From positions 7,627,501-7,691,500 of the forward strand of contig NZ_CP069338.1 in assembly GCF_016859125.1 (NCBI RefSeq): a stretch of 64,000 nucleotides of DNA, in the 5' to 3' direction. The stretch's first letter is position 1; each line of letters opens with the position of its first letter. Made by a program: the position numbers and the translations under genes. This document shows, piece after piece, positions 35,403-42,081 of this stretch. Below the pieces are notes generated by a model. The model was not told the DNA's origin. It did no database searches and was given only the letters and a program-made list of their open reading frames with translations. This stretch comes from Archangium violaceum. GTDB lineage: Bacteria; Myxococcota; Myxococcia; Myxococcales; Myxococcaceae.

Positions 35403-35861
35403 CTACTTCGCGGTGCACATCATCATGGGCATGCCGTTGCACATCATCATCATCGGCATCCCCATGGCCATCATGGAGTTCATCGCGTCACAGCAGTCCT
35501 TCATCATCTCCATCTGGCCCGGGTCCATGGGCATCACCCGGCACATCATGCCGTCCTTGCCCATCTCACAGGTCATCCGGCCCATCATCGGCATCCGCAT
35601 CATCATGGGCATCATCATGGGCATGCCGCCCATCATCGGGTTCATGCCCATCATCGGCATTTGACCGCCCATCATCATCGGGTTCATGCCCATCATCGGC
35701 ATGGGCATCATGCCGCCCATCATCGGGTTCATGCCGCCCATCATCGGCATGGGCATCATGCCGCCCATCATCGGATTCATGCCCATCATCGGCATCTGAC
35801 CGCCCATCATCGGGCTCATTCCGGGCTGCATGGGCATGGGCATCTGGGAAGCTGGGGTCAT
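35403..35861 (-). CDS. Methionine-rich low-complexity protein with six Cys
   Basis: 152 residues from ATG at 35861 (GAGGA upstream). About 68 residues are Met (roughly 45%). The first ~95 residues are imperfect tandem units built from 'MNPMMGGMMPMPMMG' and 'GGQMPMMG'. The C-terminal ~55 residues contain all six Cys ('MTCEMGKDGMMCRVMP', 'MMKDCCDAMNSMM', 'MMMMCNGMPMMMC'). There is no signal peptide. MxxM and MxM motifs bind Cu(I) or Ag(I) in copper-handling proteins, so metal binding or oxidant scavenging is possible, but this is inference. Confidence 0.75.
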   Translation of the reverse strand: MTPASQMPMPMQPGMSPMMGGQMPMMGMNPMMGGMMPMPMMGGMNPMMGGMMPMPMMGMNPMMMGGQMPMMGMNPMMGGMPMMMPMMMRMPMMGRMTCEMGKDGMMCRVMPMDPGQMEMMKDCCDAMNSMMAMGMPMMMMCNGMPMMMCTAK

Positions 35862-36092
35862 GGCTCGTCCTCGTGTGACTGTGACTGTGGGTATGACTTC
35901 GGGCAGGGGACGGTAGAGAGCGGGGTACACCCGGACAATGCCCCGGTGACTTTTCCTCCAGTGAAACGGAGACGCCGCTCCCCAGGGCGGATGAAACGTG
36001 TCCGGCAGCGATCAGTGCCCGGTGCGGATGTGCACTGCCGTGCAGGCCCACCTCCCGAGAAGGCCGCCCCCGAGTTGCGATAGAACCTCCCC

Positions 36093-36815
36093 ATGAGCGC
36101 AGATCCGCGAGAGGAGGGGCCGGGCGCCTTCCCACCCACGCGCTGGACCCTCATTCGCTCGGCACGGGCCTCTCCGGAGGCACGGCGCGCGGCGCTCGAG
36201 TCGCTGCTGCGTACCTACTGGCGCCCGCTCTACGTCTTCATGCGCCGCCAGGGGCTGGACGCGGAGGCCGCGCGAGACGCCGTGCAGGAGCTGCTGCTGC
36301 GGCTGCTGGAGCACGACTTCCTCGAGCGCCTGAGCCCCGAGAAGGGCCGGTTGCGGGGCTACCTGCTGACGGCCGCGCGCAACCACCTCGTCCACCGTCA
36401 CGAGCGCTCGAACGCCGCCCGGCGGGGCGGGGGCGTGGCCGCGCTGCCCTTGGACTTCGAGCTGGCGGAGCGGATCGCCTCCGAGGATGCCCAGGCTCCG
36501 GACGAGGCCTTCGAGCGGGAGTGGGCCTCGAGCGTCATGGAGCGGGCCCTGGAGCGGCTGAAGGCCGAGTTCGACAGGGGCGAGCGCAAGGGCCCCTTCG
36601 CGCTGGTGCTCCAGTTCTTCCGTCCGGGCGAGCCGCCGAGCTACCGGGATGCGGCGGAGGCGCACGGCATGTCGCTGCCGCAGCTCAAGACGTTCCTCCA
36701 CCGGGCGCGGGTGCGCTACCGCGAGCTGGTGCGCGAGGAGGTGGTGGACACGGTGGGAGGACCCGAGGAGGCGGAGGCGGAGCTCGCCGAGCTGCTCCGG
36801 GTGCTGAAGAGATGA
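36093..36815 (+). CDS. ECF-type RNA polymerase sigma factor
   Basis: 240 residues. Region 2 is visible in 'LESLLRTYWRPLYVFMRRQGLDAEAARDAVQELLLRLLEHDFLERLSPEKGRLRGYLLTAARNHL'. Region 4 is in 'PSYRDAAEAHGMSLPQLKTFLHRARVRYRELVREEV'. It belongs to the large group of ECF-like factors that sit next to Ser/Thr kinases. Its stop overlaps the kinase start (ATGA), so the kinase probably regulates it or shares its signal. Confidence 0.9.
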   Translation: MSADPREEGPGAFPPTRWTLIRSARASPEARRAALESLLRTYWRPLYVFMRRQGLDAEAARDAVQELLLRLLEHDFLERLSPEKGRLRGYLLTAARNHLVHRHERSNAARRGGGVAALPLDFELAERIASEDAQAPDEAFEREWASSVMERALERLKAEFDRGERKGPFALVLQFFRPGEPPSYRDAAEAHGMSLPQLKTFLHRARVRYRELVREEVVDTVGGPEEAEAELAELLRVLKR

Positions 36816-38257
36816 GTGCCCGCTGCCCGCGCTGCGCGATGCCCGTGGACGACAAGCGCCTGGCGGTGTGTCCCGGCTGTCTCCTGGGCGAGGACATGGA
36901 GGATCCGGGGCGGATCGGCGCGTTGGAGCTGGAGGAGGAGATCGGCCGCGGAGGCATGGGCCGCGTCTTCCGCGCGCGCCACGTGAGGCTGGACCGTCCG
37001 GTGGCGGTGAAGTTCCTCGCGGGTGAGGCTGCTTCCAGCCCCGAGGCGCAGGCCCGGTTCGCCCGGGAGGCGAGGGCGCTGGCGCTGTTGGACCATCCGA
37101 ACATCGTCCGGGTGCACGACTTCGGAGACGAGGAATGCGAGCGCTTCCTGGTGATGGAGCTGGTGGAGGGCCGCTCCCTGGCGGAGCTGCTGCCGCTGGC
37201 TCCGGCGGAGGCCGTGCGCGTGGCGCTCCAGGTCTGCGACGCGCTGGCCTACGCGCACGCGCGCGGCGTGGTGCACCGGGACATCAAACCCGCCAACATC
37301 CTCGTGGACGGAGAGGGGCGGGTGAAGGTGACGGACTTCGGCGTCGCGCGCATCGTGCGCCAGGAGGGGCCGCGAGACACGCTCACCGCCGCGCATACCG
37401 TGGTGGGGACTCCCGAGTACATGGCGCCCGAGGCGCTCGCTGGAGCACCCCCCGCGCCGCGCATGGATGTGTACGCGTTGGGCGTGCTGCTGCACGAGAT
37501 GGTGACGGGCCGGCCACCGGTGGCGGGGGCGTCCTCCCTGCCGGGGGCGCTCGGGACGGTGGTGCGGAGGGCGGTGGCGCTCGAGCCCTCGCGGCGCTAC
37601 GCGAGTGCCCAGGCCATGGGTCTGGACCTGCGGCGGCTCGCGGACGGGGCGGCGGAGGCGGCGCTGCCTCCGGACGAGGCCATCTGGCTGCGCGCGGTGG
37701 CGGTGTTGCAGGCGGTGGCGTGCGCGCTGGTGTTGTGGGCGCTCGTCGTGTCGGTGACGCCCCGGGTGGTGCACCCCCACGAGTTGGATCCGCTCACCAT
37801 GCAGCCCGCGGCCCGGCTCGCGGATGGCCGGTGGGTGACGCGGGCGCGCTTCGAGATAGGCCCCATCCTGGGCGCGGTGGCGGGGCTCGCGGTGGCGCTC
37901 GCGGCGTACGGCCTGCTGCGCAGACACTGGCGCCACGAGGGACTGGACGTACCCGCGCCAGAGGTACCGCTGCACGAGGGCCGGACCTTCCTGGGGGTGG
38001 CGATTGCCTGCTCGGGCCTGTTCCTCCTGCGCGGCGTGCTGGAGTGGGGCGCGAGCATCTCGATGCCTCCCTTCATGCCGCTGGTGGGAGGACTGCTGGA
38101 GCTGACGGCGCTCTACCTCCTGTGCGTCTCCACCCTGGAGGCCTGGCGACGCCAGCGGCCACTCTCCCGCGAGCCGGTGATGTGGGCCGGGCTCGTCCTG
38201 ATGCTGATGCCGCCGGTGCTCGAGTTCGGTCTCTACCTGTGGCGCTGGCGGCCCTGA
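36812..38257 (+). CDS. Membrane Ser/Thr protein kinase with zinc-ribbon N-terminus
   Basis: 481 residues. The first 25 residues hold a zinc ribbon (C5, C8, C20, C23). The kinase domain is about 38-285: 'IGRGGMGRVFRARH', K67, HRD with D157, DFG 175-177, 'GTPEYMAPEALAG'. The C-terminal third has about five hydrophobic helices ('LQAVACALVLWALVVSV', 'LGAVAGLAVALAAYGLL', 'GVAIACSGLFLLRGVL', and two more). It is translationally coupled to the ECF sigma factor, as in known ECF-STK modules where the kinase phosphorylates the sigma factor. Confidence 0.92.
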   Translation: MSARCPRCAMPVDDKRLAVCPGCLLGEDMEDPGRIGALELEEEIGRGGMGRVFRARHVRLDRPVAVKFLAGEAASSPEAQARFAREARALALLDHPNIVRVHDFGDEECERFLVMELVEGRSLAELLPLAPAEAVRVALQVCDALAYAHARGVVHRDIKPANILVDGEGRVKVTDFGVARIVRQEGPRDTLTAAHTVVGTPEYMAPEALAGAPPAPRMDVYALGVLLHEMVTGRPPVAGASSLPGALGTVVRRAVALEPSRRYASAQAMGLDLRRLADGAAEAALPPDEAIWLRAVAVLQAVACALVLWALVVSVTPRVVHPHELDPLTMQPAARLADGRWVTRARFEIGPILGAVAGLAVALAAYGLLRRHWRHEGLDVPAPEVPLHEGRTFLGVAIACSGLFLLRGVLEWGASISMPPFMPLVGGLLELTALYLLCVSTLEAWRRQRPLSREPVMWAGLVLMLMPPVLEFGLYLWRWRP

Positions 38258-38377
38258 GCATCCGCCCCGCAACCGCGAGAATTCCTTCCGGTACTCCCTG
38301 ACGGAAGGGGAGGGCGGCGCCAACCTGGGAAGGGGCACTCGAGCCCCGGGCGACCGCGCTCCCCGAGGAGACGTGTC

Positions 38378-38821
38378 ATGGAGCCGAACGCGGTGTCGAG
38401 TCACTTCATGGTGGCGGCCTATCTGCTCTACCTGTTCGTGAGCATCCTGCTGACGATCTGGGTGGCGAGGACGCTGCAGCGCAACGGGGCGCACTTCCTG
38501 CACGACGCCTTCCTGGGCAAGGAGCGGCTGGCGGAGTCGGTGAACCACCTGCTGGTGGTGGGCTTCTACCTGATGAACATCGGGTACGTGGCCCTGTCGC
38601 TGAAGGAGTACCAGACCATCTGGACGGTGCAGGAGGTCATCGAGCTGGTCTGCGGCAAGGTGGGCAAGGTGATGGTGGTGCTGGGCGCGATGCACTTCTT
38701 CAACCTGTATGTCTTCAACCGCATCCGACGCTCGAGCCAGGTGCGCCAGCAGCCGCCGCCGGTGCTGCCGCGCGAGTACACCCGGGTGTCGCCGCCGCTG
38801 CCGGTGGCCGAGAGGGCCTGA
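38378..38821 (+). CDS. Hypothetical membrane protein
   Basis: 147 residues, GAGGAG before the ATG. Three hydrophobic helices: 'FMVAAYLLYLFVSILLTIWV', 'SVNHLLVVGFYLMNIGYVAL', 'VGKVMVVLGAMHFFNLYVF'. A Pro/Arg-rich cytoplasmic tail follows. No family recognised. The DUF393 gene begins 8 nt after it, so the two probably form an operon. Confidence 0.75.
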   Translation: MEPNAVSSHFMVAAYLLYLFVSILLTIWVARTLQRNGAHFLHDAFLGKERLAESVNHLLVVGFYLMNIGYVALSLKEYQTIWTVQEVIELVCGKVGKVMVVLGAMHFFNLYVFNRIRRSSQVRQQPPPVLPREYTRVSPPLPVAERA

Positions 38822-38829
38822 GGCGAGCC

Positions 38830-39399
38830 ATGCGTACCCTCTGCGTGCTGTATGACGAGACGTGTGGCTTCTGCGTGAGCTGTGCCCGGTGGCTGGGGGA
38901 GCAGTGCGTGCTGGTGGAGCTCGAATGCCTCCCGGCCGGCAGCGAGGAGGCGGCGAGACGCTTTCCCGAGCTGCGCCGCTCGGGTGGCTCGGAGGAACTG
39001 GTGGTGGTGGACGACGAGGGAGGCGTCTACCGGGACACCCATGCGTGGCTGATGGTGCTGTGGGCCCTGGAGGACTACCGGGACTGGGCGCAGCGGTTGT
39101 CCCGGCCCGCGTTGATGCCACTCGCGCGCAACGCCTTCGAATTGCTCTCCCGCAACCGGCGGAGGGTGTCCTCCTGGCTGAGCCTGGAGGACGAAACCCT
39201 CCGGACGGAGCTGGAGCGGGCCGGCGCTCCCGATGCCCCGAAGTGCGCTCCGGGAGACGAGGCCTGCCGCCTGCCGGGCGGGATGCGGTGCGAGGGATGT
39301 GGCAGGCCCCTGGCGAGGGGACGCACCGCCTGCCCGCACTGCCTGGCGGACGTGGTGCGAGGAGCTTTCCCCTCTCCCTCTGGGAGAGGGACAGGGTGA
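38830..39399 (+). CDS. DUF393 (DCC family) thiol-disulfide-type protein with zinc ribbon
   Basis: 189 residues. The N-terminus has the DCC hallmark 'LYDETCGFCVSCARWL' (C12-x2-C15). 'ELVVVDDEGGVYRDTHAWLMVLWALEDY' follows as in the family. The C-terminal ~45 residues add a zinc-ribbon pattern ('RCEGCGRPLARGRTACPHCLA'). The last residues 'FPSPSGRGTG' are encoded by a REP palindrome, so the original stop has probably been displaced. Likely redox-active; partner unknown. Confidence 0.82.
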   Translation: MRTLCVLYDETCGFCVSCARWLGEQCVLVELECLPAGSEEAARRFPELRRSGGSEELVVVDDEGGVYRDTHAWLMVLWALEDYRDWAQRLSRPALMPLARNAFELLSRNRRRVSSWLSLEDETLRTELERAGAPDAPKCAPGDEACRLPGGMRCEGCGRPLARGRTACPHCLADVVRGAFPSPSGRGTG

Positions 39400-39403
39400 G
39401 GGT
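39368..39403 (-). repeat. REP-like palindrome, copy A
   Basis: A palindrome CCCTCTCCCTCTGGGAGAGGG followed by CAGGGTGAGGGT-like sequence, shown here as an element of ~36 nt. It is inverted relative to copies B, C and D and encodes the last residues of the DUF393 protein. With copy B it forms an inverted pair ~100 bp apart, as in BIME arrangements. Confidence 0.7.
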
Positions 39404-39469
39404 ATGGGTGCATCCGGGTTGAACCCCCTGTCCACGCTGTGGGCCACGGGTTGAAGAACGGGTTCGGTT

Positions 39470-39505
39470 ACCCTCACCCCAACCCTCTCCCAGGGGGAGA
39501 GGGAG
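39470..39505 (+). repeat. REP-like palindrome, copy B
   Basis: Core ACCCTCACCCC, then CCCTCTCCC-AGGG-GGAGAGGG. It lies between the convergent DUF393 and GIY-YIG genes, immediately before the stop of the latter, and could act as a terminator. Confidence 0.7.
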
Positions 39506-39508
39506 CAT

Positions 39509-39913
39509 TCATCGGTCCTGGGCCGGAGGCTCGTTGTAGCCGGCCTCGCCATAAGGCCGGAGCCGATCCAGCCAGAGCGCCTCCAGGACCTTCAGCTCCT
39601 CCTTCGGGTCCGTGCTGCCCGGCTCCTCCGAGGGAGGCAGGACGTCGAGCACCTCGAAGGTGAAGTTGTCGGCACCGTGGCGTCGCCAGTCCTCCTGCAG
39701 GTCGGGTTGGGGGTGTTTGCCGGTGTCCAGCTCGAAGCGGATGCGGTTGAGCATGCCCGGGGCGTTGAGGGCCGCGCCCACCAGCACCTTGCCATTGACG
39801 CGGTTGCGGACCGCGTACACGCCCATCGGAGGAGGTTTTTCCTTATAGGCCCGTTTCAATTCGGCGCGCGACGTCGGGCCGCCGCGCCCGGAGCGGTCAT
39901 CAGGGGGGGTCAT
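39509..39913 (-). CDS. GIY-YIG nuclease-family protein
   Basis: 134 residues from ATG at 39913 (AAGGAA upstream). The GIY-YIG-like start reads 'MGVYAVRNRVNGKVLVGAA'. Further features are 'LNRIRFELDTGKHPQPDLQEDWRRHGADNFTFEVLDVL' and 'LEALWLDRLRPYGEAGYN'. This matches the small GIY-YIG proteins common in bacteria. The first Tyr is present in 'GVYAV', while the second motif 'VLVG' lacks the Tyr, so nuclease activity is uncertain. Confidence 0.78.
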   Translation of the reverse strand: MTPPDDRSGRGGPTSRAELKRAYKEKPPPMGVYAVRNRVNGKVLVGAALNAPGMLNRIRFELDTGKHPQPDLQEDWRRHGADNFTFEVLDVLPPSEEPGSTDPKEELKVLEALWLDRLRPYGEAGYNEPPAQDR

Positions 39914-39953
39914 GGGTTCTTCCTTGGGGTGATGAAGAGACGAAGAGGGCGCG

Positions 39954-40520
39954 TCAGCTCGCGTAGCCGAGCGCGATGAGCTTCTGTCCGAGGCGCGTAC
40001 GGGCGGCCACATCCAGTGGCTCCACCCAGTTGCGTCCCATCCGTTCCCAGTCGGGATCGGTGGTGTCCACTCCGCGAGCCGCGAGGCAGTCGGCCTCGCA
40101 GATGAAGAACTGCCTGCGGTAGGGGAAGAGGTAGCCGCCACGCTCCCGGTGCGAGGCGAGTGCCTCGGCGTAGGTGGAGAACCAGCGGTTGAGGAAGACG
40201 CCCGCGTCCCTGGCGAAGAAGGCGTCGAAGTCGACCTCGAGCGGGGAGTCCTCACCGCGCTCGTTCTTCAGCTCCGCCCAGGAGGAGAACCCCTGCTCGT
40301 GCGCGATGACGGCCAGCGCGTGCTTGTGGCGGATGGACTCCCTGCGGGCGACCAGCTCACTCGGGGAGAGGCGGGCGAAGGCGGGGAGCTTGCGCAACCG
40401 TTCCGTGGCGCGAGCGACGCGGAGGGCGTCGGAGGAGCTCAGGTCCTTGAGCAGGAGCGACGCTCGGACCTTGCATTCGCGCAAGGGGAGGGGAGTGGCG
40501 GCGCGGGAGTCGGTTCCCAT
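39954..40520 (-). CDS. Hypothetical protein
   Basis: 188 residues from ATG at 40520 (GAGGGA upstream). The N-terminal half ('ARATERLRKLPAFARLSPSELVARRESIRHKHALAVIAHEQGFSSWAELK') is a helical motif seen in many small bacterial proteins of unknown role. The C-terminal half ('FLNRWFSTYAEALASHRERGGYLFPYRRQFFICEADCLAARGVD') is distinctive but unassigned. The GIY-YIG gene follows on the same strand after 40 bp. Confidence 0.75.
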   Translation of the reverse strand: MGTDSRAATPLPLRECKVRASLLLKDLSSSDALRVARATERLRKLPAFARLSPSELVARRESIRHKHALAVIAHEQGFSSWAELKNERGEDSPLEVDFDAFFARDAGVFLNRWFSTYAEALASHRERGGYLFPYRRQFFICEADCLAARGVDTTDPDWERMGRNWVEPLDVAARTRLGQKLIALGYAS

Positions 40521-40807
40521 GAAAAGTCCCTCAGCGTCGGCCCTCACCCGATAGTGGGCCGTGAAAGGAACTCATCGAGAACATGTCGACCTGCGGGAGA
40601 TGCGAGGGTGACGTCGTCTTTTTCGGGTACAGGCGCCCCTCGGCACCTGCGACATGAATAATAGAGGGTTCGGGACTCCTGCAAGTCCGTTGTTGGCGCG
40701 GGCCCGGTGCTCCGGCGAGCAGTCCGCGCTTCGGCCTCGGCCATGCGAAGTCACAATCGTTCCACACCGGACAGACGCCAATCTTGCGCTACAACCGTCA
40801 GCGAGTG
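40521..40807. other. Divergent intergenic region
   Basis: 287 bp holding the promoters of the minus-strand hypothetical gene and the plus-strand oxidoreductase operon. No repeat or RNA was recognised. Confidence 0.35.
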
Positions 40808-40912
40808 ATGGCGATTCCACATGACTGGCTGAGCCTCGCCGATATCTTCAACGCCAACGACCCGGGCCCTCCTGAGGGGGGCCCGCTGGAAGCCATTGAG
40901 GTGTCGCAGTGA
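40808..40912 (+). CDS. Possible 34-residue leader protein of the oxidoreductase operon
   Basis: A short frame, 'MAIPHDWLSLADIFNANDPG ...', ends with TGA overlapping the GTG start of the di-haem lipoprotein gene (GTGA). Amino-acid content is protein-like rather than GC-skewed. The frame is also open upstream, so a longer gene or a remnant is possible. No clear ribosome site. Confidence 0.35.
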   Translation: MAIPHDWLSLADIFNANDPGPPEGGPLEAIEVSQ

Positions 40913-41613
40913 AACATGCGAGATGCATCTCGACGTCGTCCTCCTCTCGTTCTCGAATGACACCCTCACTCACCCTCTGGGCGTCCGTCCTCGTCCTGAT
41001 GGGCACGGCGGGTTGCAGTAAACGTCAGCCCGAGCCGACCGCGCGGCTGTCCGAGCTCCTGCCCCAGGTCGGCCCCAACGAGCTCCGTTCGCCCGAGGCG
41101 TTCGGCGTCATCGAGGATCGGGCCGATCGCTCACGTGCGCTCTTCCTGGAAGCCAGCCGGGTGCTGCTCCACCCGCGGTGCGCGAACTGCCATCCCGACG
41201 GGGACTCGCCCTATCAGCGCACCGGGCTGCAGTCGCACCATCCGCCGGTGGTGCGTGGCCCCGAGGATCGCGGCGTGGTTGGAATGGAATGCACGAGCTG
41301 TCATCAGGAGCGGAACGTCGAGCTCGCTCGTGTCCCCGGTGCTCCGAACTGGCATCTCGCTCCCCGGTCGATGGCCTGGGTGGGCAAGAGTCCTCGCGCC
41401 GTCTGTGAGCAGCTGAAGGACCCGTCTCGAAATGGCGGGAAGACGCTGGAGCAGATCGTCGAGCACAACGCGCACGATGAGCTCGTGGGCTGGGGGTGGG
41501 CACCCGGGGCGGACCGGGAGCCGGCGCCGGGCACGCAGAAGAGCTTCGGGGCGATCGTGGCGGCATGGGTGGAAACGGGCGCGGAGTGCCCGAGCGAGGA
41601 GGCAAGGCCATGA
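40909..41613 (+). CDS. Di-haem c-type cytochrome lipoprotein of an oxidoreductase operon
   Basis: 234 residues from GTG at 40909 with GAGG seven nt upstream; ATG at 40957 is an alternative. A lipobox (MGTAGC, Cys 36) anchors it to a membrane. Two haem-c sites are seen: CANCH at 91-95 and CTSCH at 128-132. It sits directly before genes for the [2Fe-2S] and molybdenum subunits, so it probably accepts their electrons. Its stop overlaps the next start by 4 nt. Confidence 0.85.
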   Translation: MKHARCISTSSSSRSRMTPSLTLWASVLVLMGTAGCSKRQPEPTARLSELLPQVGPNELRSPEAFGVIEDRADRSRALFLEASRVLLHPRCANCHPDGDSPYQRTGLQSHHPPVVRGPEDRGVVGMECTSCHQERNVELARVPGAPNWHLAPRSMAWVGKSPRAVCEQLKDPSRNGGKTLEQIVEHNAHDELVGWGWAPGADREPAPGTQKSFGAIVAAWVETGAECPSEEARP

Positions 41614-42071
41614 GCATTCGCGTTCGCATCAACGGCGTCGACCGGGTGCTCGACGTCGATCCGGAAATGCCGCTGCTCTGGGCGCTGCGCGATGTGCTCG
41701 GCCTCACCGGCACGAAGTACGGCTGTGGCCAGGCGCTGTGTGGCGCGTGCACCGTCCACATCAATGGCCAGGTGGTCCGCGCGTGCGTGACTCCGGTCCG
41801 CCGTGCGGCGGGGGGCTCGGTGACGACCATCGAGGGGCTCTCGCCGGACGGCAACCACCCCTTGCAGCGCGCCTGGGTCGACCTGGGCGTTCCGCAGTGC
41901 GGGTTCTGCCAGGCGGGGCAGATCATGACCGCGGCGGCCCTGCTCGAGAAGAAGCCGAAGCCCACCGATGAGGAGATCGATCAGTCGCTCGCGGGCAACC
42001 TGTGCCGCTGCGGCACGTACACGCGCATTCGCGCGGCCGTGAAGAAGGCCGCCGGGCTTTCCGAGGAATAG
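41610..42071 (+). CDS. [2Fe-2S] subunit of an isoquinoline/aldehyde-type oxidoreductase
   Basis: 153 residues. The plant-ferredoxin-type cluster ligands are C39, C44, C47 and C59 ('[24 protein letters not shown]'). The second, helical cluster uses C97, C100, C132 and C134 ('[12 protein letters not shown]', 'GNLCRCGTY'). This is the small subunit of the xanthine dehydrogenase superfamily (IorA type). It passes electrons from the molybdenum centre, here probably to the di-haem lipoprotein. Confidence 0.95.
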   Translation: MSIRVRINGVDRVLDVDPEMPLLWALRDVLGLTGTKYGCGQALCGACTVHINGQVVRACVTPVRRAAGGSVTTIEGLSPDGNHPLQRAWVDLGVPQCGFCQAGQIMTAAALLEKKPKPTDEEIDQSLAGNLCRCGTYTRIRAAVKKAAGLSEE

Positions 42072-42081
42072 GGAGGATGCG

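Noticed and set aside
35403-35870. CAT/GGG-rich tandem pattern that looks like a satellite or CRISPR
   Set aside because: The units are short and imperfect and encode the Met-rich protein; there are no unique spacers.
38284-38310. CCTTCCG...CGGAAGG hairpin after the ECF-linked kinase
   Set aside because: Short stem, no T-run and a gene on the same strand soon after; not enough to call a terminator.
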